Source: a virus
Strand: one strand, 5' to 3'
IMG/VR virus record: IMGVR_UViG_3300008267_010368
Coordinates: 62,001-126,000 of that record
Length of the DNA stretch: 64,000 nucleotides
Part shown: piece by piece, positions 44,269 to 53,862 of the stretch
Position numbering within the stretch: position 1 is the first letter of the stretch
Layout: each line of letters opens with the position of its first letter
The notes under the pieces: model-generated
Seen by the model: the letters and a program-made list of their open reading frames with translations, nothing else
What the model was told of the DNA's origin: nothing
The model's database searches: none
Position numbers and translations under genes: made by a program

Positions 44269-44987
44269 TTAATATACCAATTACCAAAATTTTGTTTATG
44301 GACATTGAAACAGTTGGTGGGTGTCCTGATTATGAATCTTGTATTAGATTTAATCCTGAATTAGCCAATCAATATAAGAAATATTTTGATTGGTTTTTGA
44401 AAAGGTTTCCAGAAGAATCAGAAAATAATGGGTGGAGTGAAGAAGAACATATGAATCATGTTTTTCAGTCAAGAGCAGCACTTGTTCCCGAATTTGCAAA
44501 AATTGTTTGTGTTTCTTTGGCGTTTGTTTTAGAAAATGGAGAAACCAAAAAACAAACTTTTTCAGGTGATAGTGAAAAAGAATTATTACTACAAGTAAGA
44601 AATCTATTGGATAGATGTCATAAATTGGATTTTTATCTTTGTGGACACAACCTTAAGAATTTTGATATTCCGATGTTAGCAAAAAGAATGATTATCAATG
44701 GAATTATGCCATCAAAAATTCTTCCATCATATGACACAAAACCATGGGAAGTAAAAGCTATTGACACAAAAGAAATTTGGCAATATGGTTCATACTCTTC
44801 TATTGGTTCATTAGATTTACTTTGTGCATGTTTGGATATACCAACACCAAAAGATGGTGAAGTGAATGGAGGAATGGTACATCAAGCATATTGGGGTAAT
44901 AATAGATTACAAGAAATTGCAGATTACTGTGAAAAAGATGTTGAAGTTTTAATTGAAACAATAAAAAAATTAAAAAGTTTAGAATAA
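44265..44987 (+). CDS. DEDDy-type 3'-5' exonuclease (PolB exonuclease-like)
   Basis: A 240-residue exonuclease domain. Exo I is FMDIETVGG (D13, E15), Exo II CGHNLKNFDIPML, Exo III IADYCEKDVEVL (Y221, D225). This resembles the stand-alone PolB-like exonucleases (PF10108 type) rather than the polymerase's own domain. It may trim DNA ends in replication or repair. It lies between a glycosyltransferase and dUTPase and overlaps the former by 4 nt. Confidence 0.82.
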   Translation: MINIPITKILFMDIETVGGCPDYESCIRFNPELANQYKKYFDWFLKRFPEESENNGWSEEEHMNHVFQSRAALVPEFAKIVCVSLAFVLENGETKKQTFSGDSEKELLLQVRNLLDRCHKLDFYLCGHNLKNFDIPMLAKRMIINGIMPSKILPSYDTKPWEVKAIDTKEIWQYGSYSSIGSLDLLCACLDIPTPKDGEVNGGMVHQAYWGNNRLQEIADYCEKDVEVLIETIKKLKSLE

Positions 44988-44988
44988 T

Positions 44989-45591
44989 ATGCAAGAAGAT
45001 TTAAATGAAATAACACAAAACCTTAAACTACTTAAGGATTTACAAGAAAATATGAATGATTTTGATATGGATAACCCTGAATCAATATTAGAATCATTAG
45101 GAATAACTGAAGAAGAACTTTCAAATATGTTCTTACAATCTATGGATAATCATAAAATAGATTTAGGATTCATTAACAAATCAGATTCTGATAATCCAAA
45201 ATATGAACATTTGTCTGATTCAGGTTTTGATTTGAGAGCGTCGGAAGAAGTTTGGATTCAAGCTAATGATAGAAAACTTATACCGACAGGACTTGTGTTA
45301 GATATTCCTGATGGACATGAAATTCAAATTCGTTCAAAAAGTGGATTAGCCCTTAATCAAGGACTTATGGTTTTAAATTCACCAGGAACTGTAGATAGTG
45401 GTTACTTGGGGGAAATCAAAGTAATTTTATTCAATACCACATCAGAAAGAATTAAAATTTCCAAAGGACAAAAAATTGCACAAGCAGTACTTTGTCCTGT
45501 AATTTCGGGAAAATGGATTAATTTTGTAGAACTTTCTGAAGTGGGAACAAAAGACAGAAACGATAACGGATTTGGAAGTACTGGGTTATGA
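44989..45591 (+). CDS. dut: dUTPase (deoxyuridine triphosphatase)
   Basis: A 200-residue trimeric-type dUTPase. Motifs: I SGFDLRA (D81), II near IPTGLVLDIPDG, III RSKSGLA (115-121), IV-like GTVDSGYLGEIKV (D136) and V DNGFGSTG at the C-terminus. It hydrolyses dUTP to dUMP, limiting uracil in phage DNA and feeding dTMP synthesis. An N-terminal acidic helical extension of about 58 residues precedes the enzyme core. Its stop overlaps the next start by 4 nt. Confidence 0.94.
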   Translation: MQEDLNEITQNLKLLKDLQENMNDFDMDNPESILESLGITEEELSNMFLQSMDNHKIDLGFINKSDSDNPKYEHLSDSGFDLRASEEVWIQANDRKLIPTGLVLDIPDGHEIQIRSKSGLALNQGLMVLNSPGTVDSGYLGEIKVILFNTTSERIKISKGQKIAQAVLCPVISGKWINFVELSEVGTKDRNDNGFGSTGL

Positions 45592-47225
45592 TTACAATAG
45601 GATTTTCAACAAGAAAAATAGATTCTGATTTTGTATCAATGTTGAAAAAAACATCAGGGGTATCTAATTTGGAAATAGTTCCTGTGGAAAATAATGGTGA
45701 ATATTCTTTGACTGAAGTATACAACAAAATACTCGAAAATTCTAAAAATGACGTTGTTGTGTTATGTCACGATGATATATATTTCGATTCAAAGAATTGG
45801 GGACAAAAGATATTAAATCATTTCAAAAGAAATTCTAATTATGGTGTTTTAGGTTTAGCAGGTTCTACTTTGTTACCTAAAAGTGCAAAGTGGTGGGAAG
45901 ACTTTTCCAAAATGAAAGGAATAGTAAACCATGAACATGAAGGAAAAAAATGGGAATCAAAGTATTCAAACAGTAAGGGAAATCAGTTAGATGATGTTGT
46001 TTTAGTTGATGGTTTGTTTATTGTAGTTAATAAAAAAAATATCCAACACAATTTTAATGAAGAAATAAAAGGGTTTCATTTCTACGATGTTGATTTTTCA
46101 TTTAGAAATTTTATGTCTGATGTGAAAATTGGTGTAATGTACGATGTTAGAGTCACACACAAGTCGATTGGACAAACAAATGAACAATGGGAAAAAAATA
46201 GAGAATTGTTTGCAGAAAACTACAAAGAAGTTTTACCTATAAAAATTAAAAGAAATTTAAATTTAGAATCCCCCATCAAAGTTTTGTTATCGTGTTTGTT
46301 TTTCAAAACATATACTGGTTCAGAAATGTATGTTTATGAATTAGCAAGAGGACTTAAAAAATTAAATTGTGACGTGACGGTATTGTCGGATATCAACGGA
46401 CCTTTATCTAAAATAGCACAACAACAAGGAATAAAAACATTACCATTTAATGAACCACCTGGTTATAAATTAGGTGATGGAAAATGGGGATTTAAAACAC
46501 CACAAGGAAATCAAGTATCACAACCAAACTTAATGTACAAAACAGGTGATGTTGATTTTGATATAATTCACACACAACATTTACCAGTTACAAATAAAAT
46601 TTGTGAATTATATCCTAATATCGATAAAATTAGTACAATACATTCAGAAGTAATTGAATTAGAAAATCCAGTTATAAATGAAAAAATAAAAAAATATATT
46701 TGTATCAGACCTGAAATTCAAAAACATATTGTTCAAAATTTTAATATTCCTACTGAATCCACTGAAGTCATATATAATCCAATTGACTCTGATAGGTTTA
46801 ATACCAAAAATATAAAAGATAATGATTATGTATTATTTGTTGGTACAATTGATTATTTAAGAGAAAACGCAATAAAAGATTTGTTATTTTACACAAAATC
46901 AATAGGAAAAGAATTTTGGATTGTTGGGGAAAATAAATCGAATTATTTAAATGATTTATTAATTTATAATCATGTCAAACATTTTGAACCGACACAAAAA
47001 ATTGAAAAGTATGTGAAAAATTGTTCTGAAACTGCAGGAATACTTTTAGGTAGAACAACAATTGAAGGGTGGATGTGTGGGAAATACGGTTGGATTTATA
47101 ATGTAGATAACAATGGTACTATCTTGGAAAAGAAAAGATATTCAGTTCCTAATGATACTGATAAATTCAATTACATAGAAGTTGCAAAAAAAATTAAAAC
47201 TGAATACATAAAAATATTAAATTAA
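45588..47225 (+). CDS. Two-domain GT2-GT4 glycosyltransferase fusion
   Basis: A 545-residue protein. Residues 1-215 are a GT-A/GT2-like domain: IGFSTRKIDSDFVSML, VVVLCHDDIYFDSKNW (DDxxF in place of DxD), FHFYDVDFSFRNF. Residues about 225-545 are a GT-B/GT4-like domain: KVLLSCLFFKTYTGSEMYVY, DIIHTQHLP, IYNPIDSDRFNT, DYVLFVGTIDYLRENAIKDL and GILLGRTTIEGWMCG. The two domains probably add successive sugars. Overlaps dUTPase by 4 nt, and its last A is the first base of the next ATG. Confidence 0.78.
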   Translation: MITIGFSTRKIDSDFVSMLKKTSGVSNLEIVPVENNGEYSLTEVYNKILENSKNDVVVLCHDDIYFDSKNWGQKILNHFKRNSNYGVLGLAGSTLLPKSAKWWEDFSKMKGIVNHEHEGKKWESKYSNSKGNQLDDVVLVDGLFIVVNKKNIQHNFNEEIKGFHFYDVDFSFRNFMSDVKIGVMYDVRVTHKSIGQTNEQWEKNRELFAENYKEVLPIKIKRNLNLESPIKVLLSCLFFKTYTGSEMYVYELARGLKKLNCDVTVLSDINGPLSKIAQQQGIKTLPFNEPPGYKLGDGKWGFKTPQGNQVSQPNLMYKTGDVDFDIIHTQHLPVTNKICELYPNIDKISTIHSEVIELENPVINEKIKKYICIRPEIQKHIVQNFNIPTESTEVIYNPIDSDRFNTKNIKDNDYVLFVGTIDYLRENAIKDLLFYTKSIGKEFWIVGENKSNYLNDLLIYNHVKHFEPTQKIEKYVKNCSETAGILLGRTTIEGWMCGKYGWIYNVDNNGTILEKKRYSVPNDTDKFNYIEVAKKIKTEYIKILN

Positions 47226-48289
47226 TGAAAAACATAATTACAGTTACGGGTATTCGTCCAGATTTTATAAGAATGTCTGAAATCTTTAAAAAATTAGACA
47301 AAGAGTTTAATCACGTATTAATTCACACAGGACAACATTTCGATAGACTTTTGTCTGACGTTTTTTTTGAAGAGTTACAAATCAGGGAACCCGATTATAA
47401 TTTAAATATTGGGGGTGTAGGTAAAGAACACTTCCATCAAACATCGGAACTTTCCATTAAATTAATTGAATTAATTAGAAATGAAAATTTAAATCCAGAT
47501 ATTATAATATTTTTGGGAGATTCAAATTCTGTGGTTTCTTCAGTTTCTTTAAAAAAAGAAGGTTACAAAATCGGTCACATTGAAGCTGGAATGAGATCAT
47601 ACGACAAAAGGATGTTAGAAGAAATAAATAGAATCGTATGTGATCATTGCAGTGATTTTTTATTTGTTTATCATGATAATTACAAAAATAAAGCAATTAA
47701 AGAAAACATTGATAGTGACTCAATTTATGTTGTAGGTAATACCATTGTTGAAGTGGTGAATAAATTTAAACCGTTAAGAAAAAAACTTAATGACAAAATA
47801 ATTTTAGACATACATAGACCAGAAAATTTCAAACATAAAGAAAGATTAGAAAATATAATAGAATACTCAAAACTCATGTCATTAGAACATAATTTACCTT
47901 TGTATATGTTAGGGTTTAAAAGAACAATAGACTACATTAAAGAATTTAAAATTGATTTAGGGGATATGCAAGTTATTGACTTACTTCCATTTAAAAAGTA
48001 TATTGATTATGTATACGATTCTAAATTCATAATTTCAGATTCTGGTACAGCACAAGAGGAGCCTGCACTTTTAGACACTCCCGTTATAGTGCCTAGGGAT
48101 TTTACTGAAAGACCAGAATCTATCGATAATTATTGTTCTTTTATGATTGACGTTAATAAAAACAACGATAAATCTTGGTATAATAGTAAAAAATGGTTGA
48201 CTGAATATAGTAATAAAAAAAATACAGAATGGTTAGGTAATGGGAAAACTTCCGATATAATTGTAAAAATATTAAAAAATTTAGAATAA
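47225..48289 (+). CDS. wecB: UDP-N-acetylglucosamine 2-epimerase
   Basis: A 354-residue enzyme with the family signatures: MKNIITVTGIRPDFIRMSEI (the T-G-x-R-P-E/D start), HTGQHFDRLLSDVFFEEL, FLGDSNSVVSS, HIEAGMRSYDKRMLEEINRI and VVGNTIVEVV. The C-terminal half has ILDIHRPENFKHKERL and ISDSGTAQEEPALL. It interconverts UDP-GlcNAc and UDP-ManNAc or works on a related 6-deoxy substrate (FnlC/CapG-like). Its start overlaps the preceding stop by one base (TAATG), as does the next gene. Length is near the usual 370-380. Confidence 0.88.
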   Translation: MKNIITVTGIRPDFIRMSEIFKKLDKEFNHVLIHTGQHFDRLLSDVFFEELQIREPDYNLNIGGVGKEHFHQTSELSIKLIELIRNENLNPDIIIFLGDSNSVVSSVSLKKEGYKIGHIEAGMRSYDKRMLEEINRIVCDHCSDFLFVYHDNYKNKAIKENIDSDSIYVVGNTIVEVVNKFKPLRKKLNDKIILDIHRPENFKHKERLENIIEYSKLMSLEHNLPLYMLGFKRTIDYIKEFKIDLGDMQVIDLLPFKKYIDYVYDSKFIISDSGTAQEEPALLDTPVIVPRDFTERPESIDNYCSFMIDVNKNNDKSWYNSKKWLTEYSNKKNTEWLGNGKTSDIIVKILKNLE

Positions 48290-49095
48290 TGAAAATTTCA
48301 ATAGTAACATCATATTACAATAGAAAAAAACAATTAATAAATACTTTAAATACAATACAAAAGTCAAAACACGTAGACAATGTAGAGTTTATTATTACAG
48401 ACGATTGCTCTTCATTAGAACATGATATTACAGATATCCCCGAAATTTTTCCATTCGTAAAAGTACTTAAAGTATTACCAACAGAAAGATGGTACACAAA
48501 TCCTTGCGTTCCTTTTAATAAATCAATAAATGAAGCAACCGGAGATATTATAATTTTACAAAATCCAGAATGTTTGCATGTTGGGGACATATTAGATGAT
48601 ATTGTAAATAATATAAATGATGAAAACTATTTAACGTATGCGGTCTATTCATTAAACAAAACCAAAACAGAACAACTACAAAATTTAGACTTCAGTTATG
48701 ATGATATTTTTGATAAAATTATAAATGTATCACTACCATTTAATAATATTAATTATGTTAGAGAGGGTGAGTCTTGTTGGTATAACCATTCAATTTATAG
48801 ACCCGCTCATTATCATTTTTTGTCCGCAATTACAAAAAAAAATATGGATAAATTAGGGGGGTTCGATGAAAGATTTTCTAATGGAATTGGGTTTGATGAT
48901 GATGAGTTACTACATAGAATTAAACTATTAGGTTTAGAATTAAAAATACAAGACACTCCATTTGCAATTCATCAATGGCATTATAGTGAAAATAATTTTT
49001 TTGCTAAATCACATAATATAATGGAATCAATCAGAAAAAATCAAAACCTTTTTGAAAATATTACAAAAAATTTAATTAATCCTCATGTTAACTAA
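48289..49095 (+). CDS. GT2-family glycosyltransferase
   Basis: A 268-residue GT-A protein. It opens KISIVTSYYNRKKQLINTLN, then EFIITDDCSS; GDIIILQNPECLHVGDIL replaces the usual D-x-D strand (N-P-E); the C-terminal part has LGGFDERFSNGIGFDDDELL and AIHQWHY. It is clearly related to the gene at 51402 (same length, same blocks), so the pair arose by duplication. It likely adds one sugar in a glycan. Its end overlaps the next gene by 11 nt. Confidence 0.82.
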   Translation: MKISIVTSYYNRKKQLINTLNTIQKSKHVDNVEFIITDDCSSLEHDITDIPEIFPFVKVLKVLPTERWYTNPCVPFNKSINEATGDIIILQNPECLHVGDILDDIVNNINDENYLTYAVYSLNKTKTEQLQNLDFSYDDIFDKIINVSLPFNNINYVREGESCWYNHSIYRPAHYHFLSAITKKNMDKLGGFDERFSNGIGFDDDELLHRIKLLGLELKIQDTPFAIHQWHYSENNFFAKSHNIMESIRKNQNLFENITKNLINPHVN

Positions 49096-49891
49096 AATTC
49101 CTAAAATTATGCATTTTTATTGGGACAAATCTAAATTGTCTTATCTTCAATACATGACAATAGTAAGTTTCAATAAATTTAACCCTGATTGGCAAATTAT
49201 TTTACATGAACCTAAGAAACCATTTTATGGGGATATTACTTGGAAAACCGGAGAGCAAGAATTAAAATATGATGGGTATAATTGGTACTACGATTTAAAG
49301 AATTTAAAATACATTAATTTCAATGAAGTGGATTTTGAAAAAATTGGTTTTACTAATGAAATACCTGAAATTTATAAATCAGATTTTTTGAGATGGTACT
49401 TGTTAAGTACTGACGGTGGTGGTTGGTCAGATATGGATATTTTATATCTAAAGCCCTTGGATTTTTTAAATGTCGGGGATTCAGATACTGTAATTTGTTT
49501 AAGAAAAGATATTCACATAATTGGGTTCTTTTTATCTATCCCAAATAACATTTATTTTAAAAAAATAGTAAATTTAATTGACGTAAATTTTGATAGGACA
49601 AAGTACCAATCTATTGGTTCTACTTTACTTAATCAACTTTACCCAAAAGGGTTTGATAAAAATTTACCTAATAAAATGAAAATTATTAATCCGACCTGTT
49701 TTTACCCATTTAGTGATACTGAAATAGAAAAAATATTTTCAGGTATAAATTTGGGAAATTTGTCGGACGACACCATTGGTATCCATTGGTATAATGGATC
49801 TAATATAAGTAAAAAATTTAATAATTTTTACAATTACAAAACAAAAAATATTAATAACACAATAACAGAATTAATAAATAAATTTATATGA
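49085..49891 (+). CDS. GT32-like glycosyltransferase
   Basis: A 268-residue protein with the family 32 pattern: IPKIMHFYWDKSKLSYLQYM, then NPDWQIILHEP, YKSDFLRWYLLSTDGGGWSDMDILYLKPLD (D100 in the S-D-x-x-R-x-x-x-L block, D-x-D at 116-118) and a terminal IGIHWYNGSN. Such enzymes (for example the Och1/capsular polysaccharide type) transfer mannose or related sugars with a metal bound at D-x-D. Overlaps both neighbours by 11 and 4 nt. Confidence 0.82.
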   Translation: MLTKIPKIMHFYWDKSKLSYLQYMTIVSFNKFNPDWQIILHEPKKPFYGDITWKTGEQELKYDGYNWYYDLKNLKYINFNEVDFEKIGFTNEIPEIYKSDFLRWYLLSTDGGGWSDMDILYLKPLDFLNVGDSDTVICLRKDIHIIGFFLSIPNNIYFKKIVNLIDVNFDRTKYQSIGSTLLNQLYPKGFDKNLPNKMKIINPTCFYPFSDTEIEKIFSGINLGNLSDDTIGIHWYNGSNISKKFNNFYNYKTKNINNTITELINKFI

Positions 49892-51405
49892 AAATAGTTG
49901 GTTTTACACAATTAAGAAATGAACTTTCTAAAGGAAATTTAGAAAATTGGTTTAAACAAATGTCAGTTTGTGATTATATCTATGTATTCGATCAAAATTC
50001 TGACGATGGTAGTTTAGAATACTATAAACAATTTAAAAATTGTGTGGTTATTGAGTCTCCGACAAATAGATTTAATGAAGAATTAATTTGTAAAAAGGAA
50101 TTGCTGGAAAAATTATTATCTGAACACCCTGACACTGATTGGATTCTTTGGTTAGATGGCGATTTATTATTGGATGGTAGATTATTAAAGAACAATGGGG
50201 AAGAATTAAAAAATATGTGTCAATTAGGGACAAATTATGGAATTGATGGATTTTTTTTCAATCACTACAATCTTTGGAGAAGTGATATACATTATAGAAT
50301 AGATGATTCATATCATTCTTTAAATGGCGGTTGGTGCCCATTATGGAGAAATAATGGTAAACTTAATTTTCAACCATTGTCCGGTTTACATTTACCGCAA
50401 TATCCTAATGGTATTCAAAAAGTAAGTAAAACCGATTTTTCGGTTGTACATCGAGGATTTGCCACTGACTATCAGATAATAACAAAATATAATGTTTACA
50501 AGTCTAACGGACAAAATGGATGGAAACTTGAAAGGTTATTAAATGAAATGACTTTGAAAGTAGAAGAATTAGATAAAAATTTATTACCCGATTGGTTTAT
50601 AATTACAGATGATATAAATCCAAAAAATAAAAAACTTATTAGAGAAATTTATAATGAAAATAATGGATTAATAACTAATGAAAAAAAAGAAATAGAAGTA
50701 ATTAGTCTTATTTTTAAATCAGAAGATTATTTAAATTTGATACATAATGAAATGAAAAGCAAAAAATCAAAAGTTTTTGGTTGGGATGTAAAATTTAGAA
50801 TTGTTGCAAATGACGCTACTGAAGAAATCATAGAAAAATTAAAATCTTTAGATATCCCATACTCAATTTACAACGATCCAAATCCCAATGATTATTATTT
50901 AAATAGGGTTTATAGATGTTGGAATTTTGCAGGAAAAACAAGTCAATACGATAACATATGTTTTGTAAATTCGGACATGGTTTTTAGTGATGGGTGGCTT
51001 TCTAACTTGTTGAAACACCATGATGGTAAAAATATACCTTGCTCTAGATTAGTGGAAAGTGGTAAATTATTAAGTGGACAACACGCAATTAGTTATAATT
51101 GTGGTAAAACACCTAATGAAATTGATTATAAAAAGTGGCACGATGTTGTAGATAAACTCACAAACGAGTCAATTCAAAACGGAGGGTTATTTATGCCGTG
51201 TGTTTTTGAAACTAAAAAATTTATAGAGTCTGGTATGTATCCTGAAGGTAATATATACAGGGATGGTATTGGTACTTTAAATGGTTTTGTACAATCAGGA
51301 GATGATTGGTTTTTTAAAAAATTAGAAAAAGATTATGGAATGAAACATATAACTGTTTTTGATTCTTTAGTGTACCACATACAAGAAGGAGAAAAAGATT
51401 CATGA
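49888..51405 (+). CDS. Two-domain GT-A glycosyltransferase-like protein
   Basis: A 505-residue protein with two GT-A-like parts. Residues 1-230: MKIVGFTQLRNELSKGNLEN, YIYVFDQNSDDGSLEYY, DWILWLDGDLLLDGR (D-G-D) and GGWCPLWRNN. Residues about 270-505: EVISLIFKSEDYL, KFRIVANDATEEI, YDNICFVNSDMVFSDGWLSN (N-S-D-M) and SGDDWFFKKLE. Both parts keep a metal-binding-type acid pair, so it may make two linkages. Overlaps the previous and next genes by 4 nt each. Confidence 0.72.
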   Translation: MKIVGFTQLRNELSKGNLENWFKQMSVCDYIYVFDQNSDDGSLEYYKQFKNCVVIESPTNRFNEELICKKELLEKLLSEHPDTDWILWLDGDLLLDGRLLKNNGEELKNMCQLGTNYGIDGFFFNHYNLWRSDIHYRIDDSYHSLNGGWCPLWRNNGKLNFQPLSGLHLPQYPNGIQKVSKTDFSVVHRGFATDYQIITKYNVYKSNGQNGWKLERLLNEMTLKVEELDKNLLPDWFIITDDINPKNKKLIREIYNENNGLITNEKKEIEVISLIFKSEDYLNLIHNEMKSKKSKVFGWDVKFRIVANDATEEIIEKLKSLDIPYSIYNDPNPNDYYLNRVYRCWNFAGKTSQYDNICFVNSDMVFSDGWLSNLLKHHDGKNIPCSRLVESGKLLSGQHAISYNCGKTPNEIDYKKWHDVVDKLTNESIQNGGLFMPCVFETKKFIESGMYPEGNIYRDGIGTLNGFVQSGDDWFFKKLEKDYGMKHITVFDSLVYHIQEGEKDS

Positions 51406-52211
51406 AAAAAAAAGTTTCCATAATTTTACCTTACTACAACAGAAAAGAATTAATTTTAAATACTTTAAAAAGTTTTGAATTTTTTTATTCAAACTATGAT
51501 AATTTAGAAATAATTATAGTCGACGATTTTTCTTCTGAAAACGAAAGATTAGATAACGTTTTGAATTTCAATTTAAATATAAAATTAATAAGATTAAAAA
51601 CAAAAAATGGTATTAATCCTTGTTATCCGTATAATGTTGGTGTTAGAAATTCAGTAGGGGATATTATAATATTAAGTTCCCCAGAAACTTTTCATACTAC
51701 AAATATGTTTGAACTAACTAATAATTTTGAAAATTTAAACGATTCAACTTATATATTGATGTCTGTGTTTTGTTTAACTGATTTAACTTTGATTAAAGAT
51801 TTATTGGTTAATTTCGAAGATAATATAGAAAATTTTAATCTGAATAAGGAATTTTTTGAAAAAAATTTGGGTGAATTGGGTTATTCGTTTAATAACAAAC
51901 TTGGTTCATGGTATTTACATTCTATCCATAAACCATCTGGATTAAATTTTTTATCGGCAATATCAAGAAATACTTATTTTGAATTATCCGGGTTTGACGA
52001 AAGATTTAGATTTGGTACTGGGTATGATGATGACGAATTTAAAGAAAGGTTACTTGAAAATAATTTAGATTTTATCTATTATGATAATATATGTGCAATC
52101 CATGTTAACCATGAAATTGTTAATAATTTACCTCCTACCACAAATTATAATCTTTTTATTCAAACAAAAAAAAATAAATATTTAAAAAATAATTCATGGG
52201 GAATAAATTGA
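51402..52211 (+). CDS. GT2-family glycosyltransferase, paralogue of the 48289 gene
   Basis: A 269-residue GT-A protein: VSIILPYYNRKELILNTLKS, EIIIVDDFSSEN, VGDIIILSSPETFHTTNMF (S-P-E in place of D-x-D), LSGFDERFRFGTGYDDDEFK and AIHVNHE. Blocks align one to one with the gene at 48289. The G-F-D-E-R/D-D-D-E part is the galactosyltransferase-like C-terminal block. It overlaps the next gene by 16 nt, the longest overlap in the cluster. Confidence 0.82.
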   Translation: MKKKVSIILPYYNRKELILNTLKSFEFFYSNYDNLEIIIVDDFSSENERLDNVLNFNLNIKLIRLKTKNGINPCYPYNVGVRNSVGDIIILSSPETFHTTNMFELTNNFENLNDSTYILMSVFCLTDLTLIKDLLVNFEDNIENFNLNKEFFEKNLGELGYSFNNKLGSWYLHSIHKPSGLNFLSAISRNTYFELSGFDERFRFGTGYDDDEFKERLLENNLDFIYYDNICAIHVNHEIVNNLPPTTNYNLFIQTKKNKYLKNNSWGIN

Positions 52212-53236
52212 AAATTGGGCAAATTGTTTCTTTTGGTGTTGGTGGGGCTGACAAATGTGCCTTAAACTTGATAAAAGGATTATTAAATTTAGAAACTGAT
52301 ATAACAGTATTTTACAATAAGTATTCACACCCAAGAATTGATGAGTCTGAAACCAACCCTAGTCGTTTCGATGAATACAAAACCTTACCAATAAAAATGA
52401 TAGAGTTTAATCATGTATCAGAATTAAATAATTACGACATAGATATTTTACAAACACATAGATCAGGGAATGATACTTGGTTTTTACCTGATTTCGAAAC
52501 AACAGAATTTAAATTTAAAGTTGTTGAGACAAACTTTCATGGTTATAATCAAACTAAATCAGATTTTAGAATTTATCCTTCAATAACATTAACAAATCAT
52601 CTGCAAAAAACAAATATACCGTATGTTGTAATCCCTAACCCAATTAATACAACCATAACAAATCAAAATTTACGTGATGAATTAAATTTAAAACATAAAT
52701 TTATTTACGGAAGAATTGGTAGACCTGACAGTAATATATATAGTGATATAAATTTAAGAGCATATAAAAAAATTGAGTCTAACGATACGTGTTTTCTTTA
52801 TATGGCACCAAATCAGAAAGCGATTGAGGATGCCAAAAAATTAGAAATAAATAATATTATTTTTTTAAAACCTTCATCAAACGAATTGGATGTTTCTAAA
52901 TTTTACAATACCATTGATGTTTTATGTCATAGTAATTCTTTAGGTGAAACTTTTGGGAATACTATCGCAGAAGCAATGATTAATAAAAAACCCGTAATAA
53001 CCCATGTCGGTATGGAATCTTGGCCACAAGCACATAGAGAGTTGGTGGGTGATTTCACGGAGTTGTTTGTGTCGGATAATATAGTTGAAAACTATTCAAA
53101 TTTAATGTTAAAATTGAAAAATGATTCCAGTTACTATAAAATGGTATCGGATTATTTGAAAACTAGATCTGATGATCTTTACGATTACATTAATGTATCA
53201 AAAAAGTATCTTAAACTATATAAAAATTTATTATGA
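52196..53236 (+). CDS. GT4-like glycosyltransferase
   Basis: A 346-residue GT-B protein. The N-terminus KIGQIVSFGVGGADKCALNL is the usual G-G-A-x-x-x acceptor loop of GT4 enzymes. The donor domain contains FIYGRIGRPDSNIYSDINLR, NNIIFLKPSSNELDVSKFYN, and SLGETFGNTIAEAMINKKPV, the E-x-F-G-x-x-x-x-E-A family signature. Family sure, sugar unknown. Overlaps the FkbM gene by 4 nt. Confidence 0.85.
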   Translation: MGNKLKIGQIVSFGVGGADKCALNLIKGLLNLETDITVFYNKYSHPRIDESETNPSRFDEYKTLPIKMIEFNHVSELNNYDIDILQTHRSGNDTWFLPDFETTEFKFKVVETNFHGYNQTKSDFRIYPSITLTNHLQKTNIPYVVIPNPINTTITNQNLRDELNLKHKFIYGRIGRPDSNIYSDINLRAYKKIESNDTCFLYMAPNQKAIEDAKKLEINNIIFLKPSSNELDVSKFYNTIDVLCHSNSLGETFGNTIAEAMINKKPVITHVGMESWPQAHRELVGDFTELFVSDNIVENYSNLMLKLKNDSSYYKMVSDYLKTRSDDLYDYINVSKKYLKLYKNLL

Positions 53237-53862
53237 GATTAGAAATTAATATGCAACAATTTGTAGATATTACAAAAAAATATTTCAAAGATGATGAAAT
53301 AAAAAACATAATGGAAATTGGTTCATTACATGGCAAAGATTCTTTATTTTTCAAAACTTGTTTTCCAAACTCGAACGTTTATTGTATTGAAGGGTTACCT
53401 GATAATTATGAAAAATATTTGAAAAACTTATCAGAAATAATACCTATAAATATTGTCGTTGCTGATTATGATGGTAAAATTGAATATTATAAAAAAAACA
53501 TAAATGGTTTACATGGTATACGTAATCGAGGTAATGAATATGGTAGTGAAATATTATTATTGAAATGTAAAACAATAAAAACAATATGTGACGATTATAA
53601 TATTCCTAATATAGACTTGGTAAAGATAGATGTTGAAGGGGCAACTTATGAAATATTATTTAGTATGTCAGACATAATTAATAATATTAAAATAATGCAT
53701 ATTGAAACTGAATCATACCCTTTTTTTGAAAACCAAAAATTACACAAAGATGTTGTGAATTTTTTGACAAAAAAAGGATTTAGTATGGTTGATATGACAA
53801 GTGTCACTATAAACGGACAACAACAACATGATTCTGTTTGGATAAATAATAATTTTTTATGA
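53233..53862 (+). CDS. FkbM-family SAM-dependent methyltransferase
   Basis: A 209-residue methyltransferase: NIMEIGSLHGKDSLFFKTCF (SAM-binding E-I-G-S-x-x-G), VYCIEGLPDNYEKY, INIVVADYDGKIEYY and NIDLVKIDVEGATYEILFSM, the FkbM signature. Members O-methylate sugars or polyketides, so capping of the glycan is likely. Met7 is an alternative start. The stop overlaps the next ATG. Confidence 0.85.
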   Translation: MRLEINMQQFVDITKKYFKDDEIKNIMEIGSLHGKDSLFFKTCFPNSNVYCIEGLPDNYEKYLKNLSEIIPINIVVADYDGKIEYYKKNINGLHGIRNRGNEYGSEILLLKCKTIKTICDDYNIPNIDLVKIDVEGATYEILFSMSDIINNIKIMHIETESYPFFENQKLHKDVVNFLTKKGFSMVDMTSVTINGQQQHDSVWINNNFL

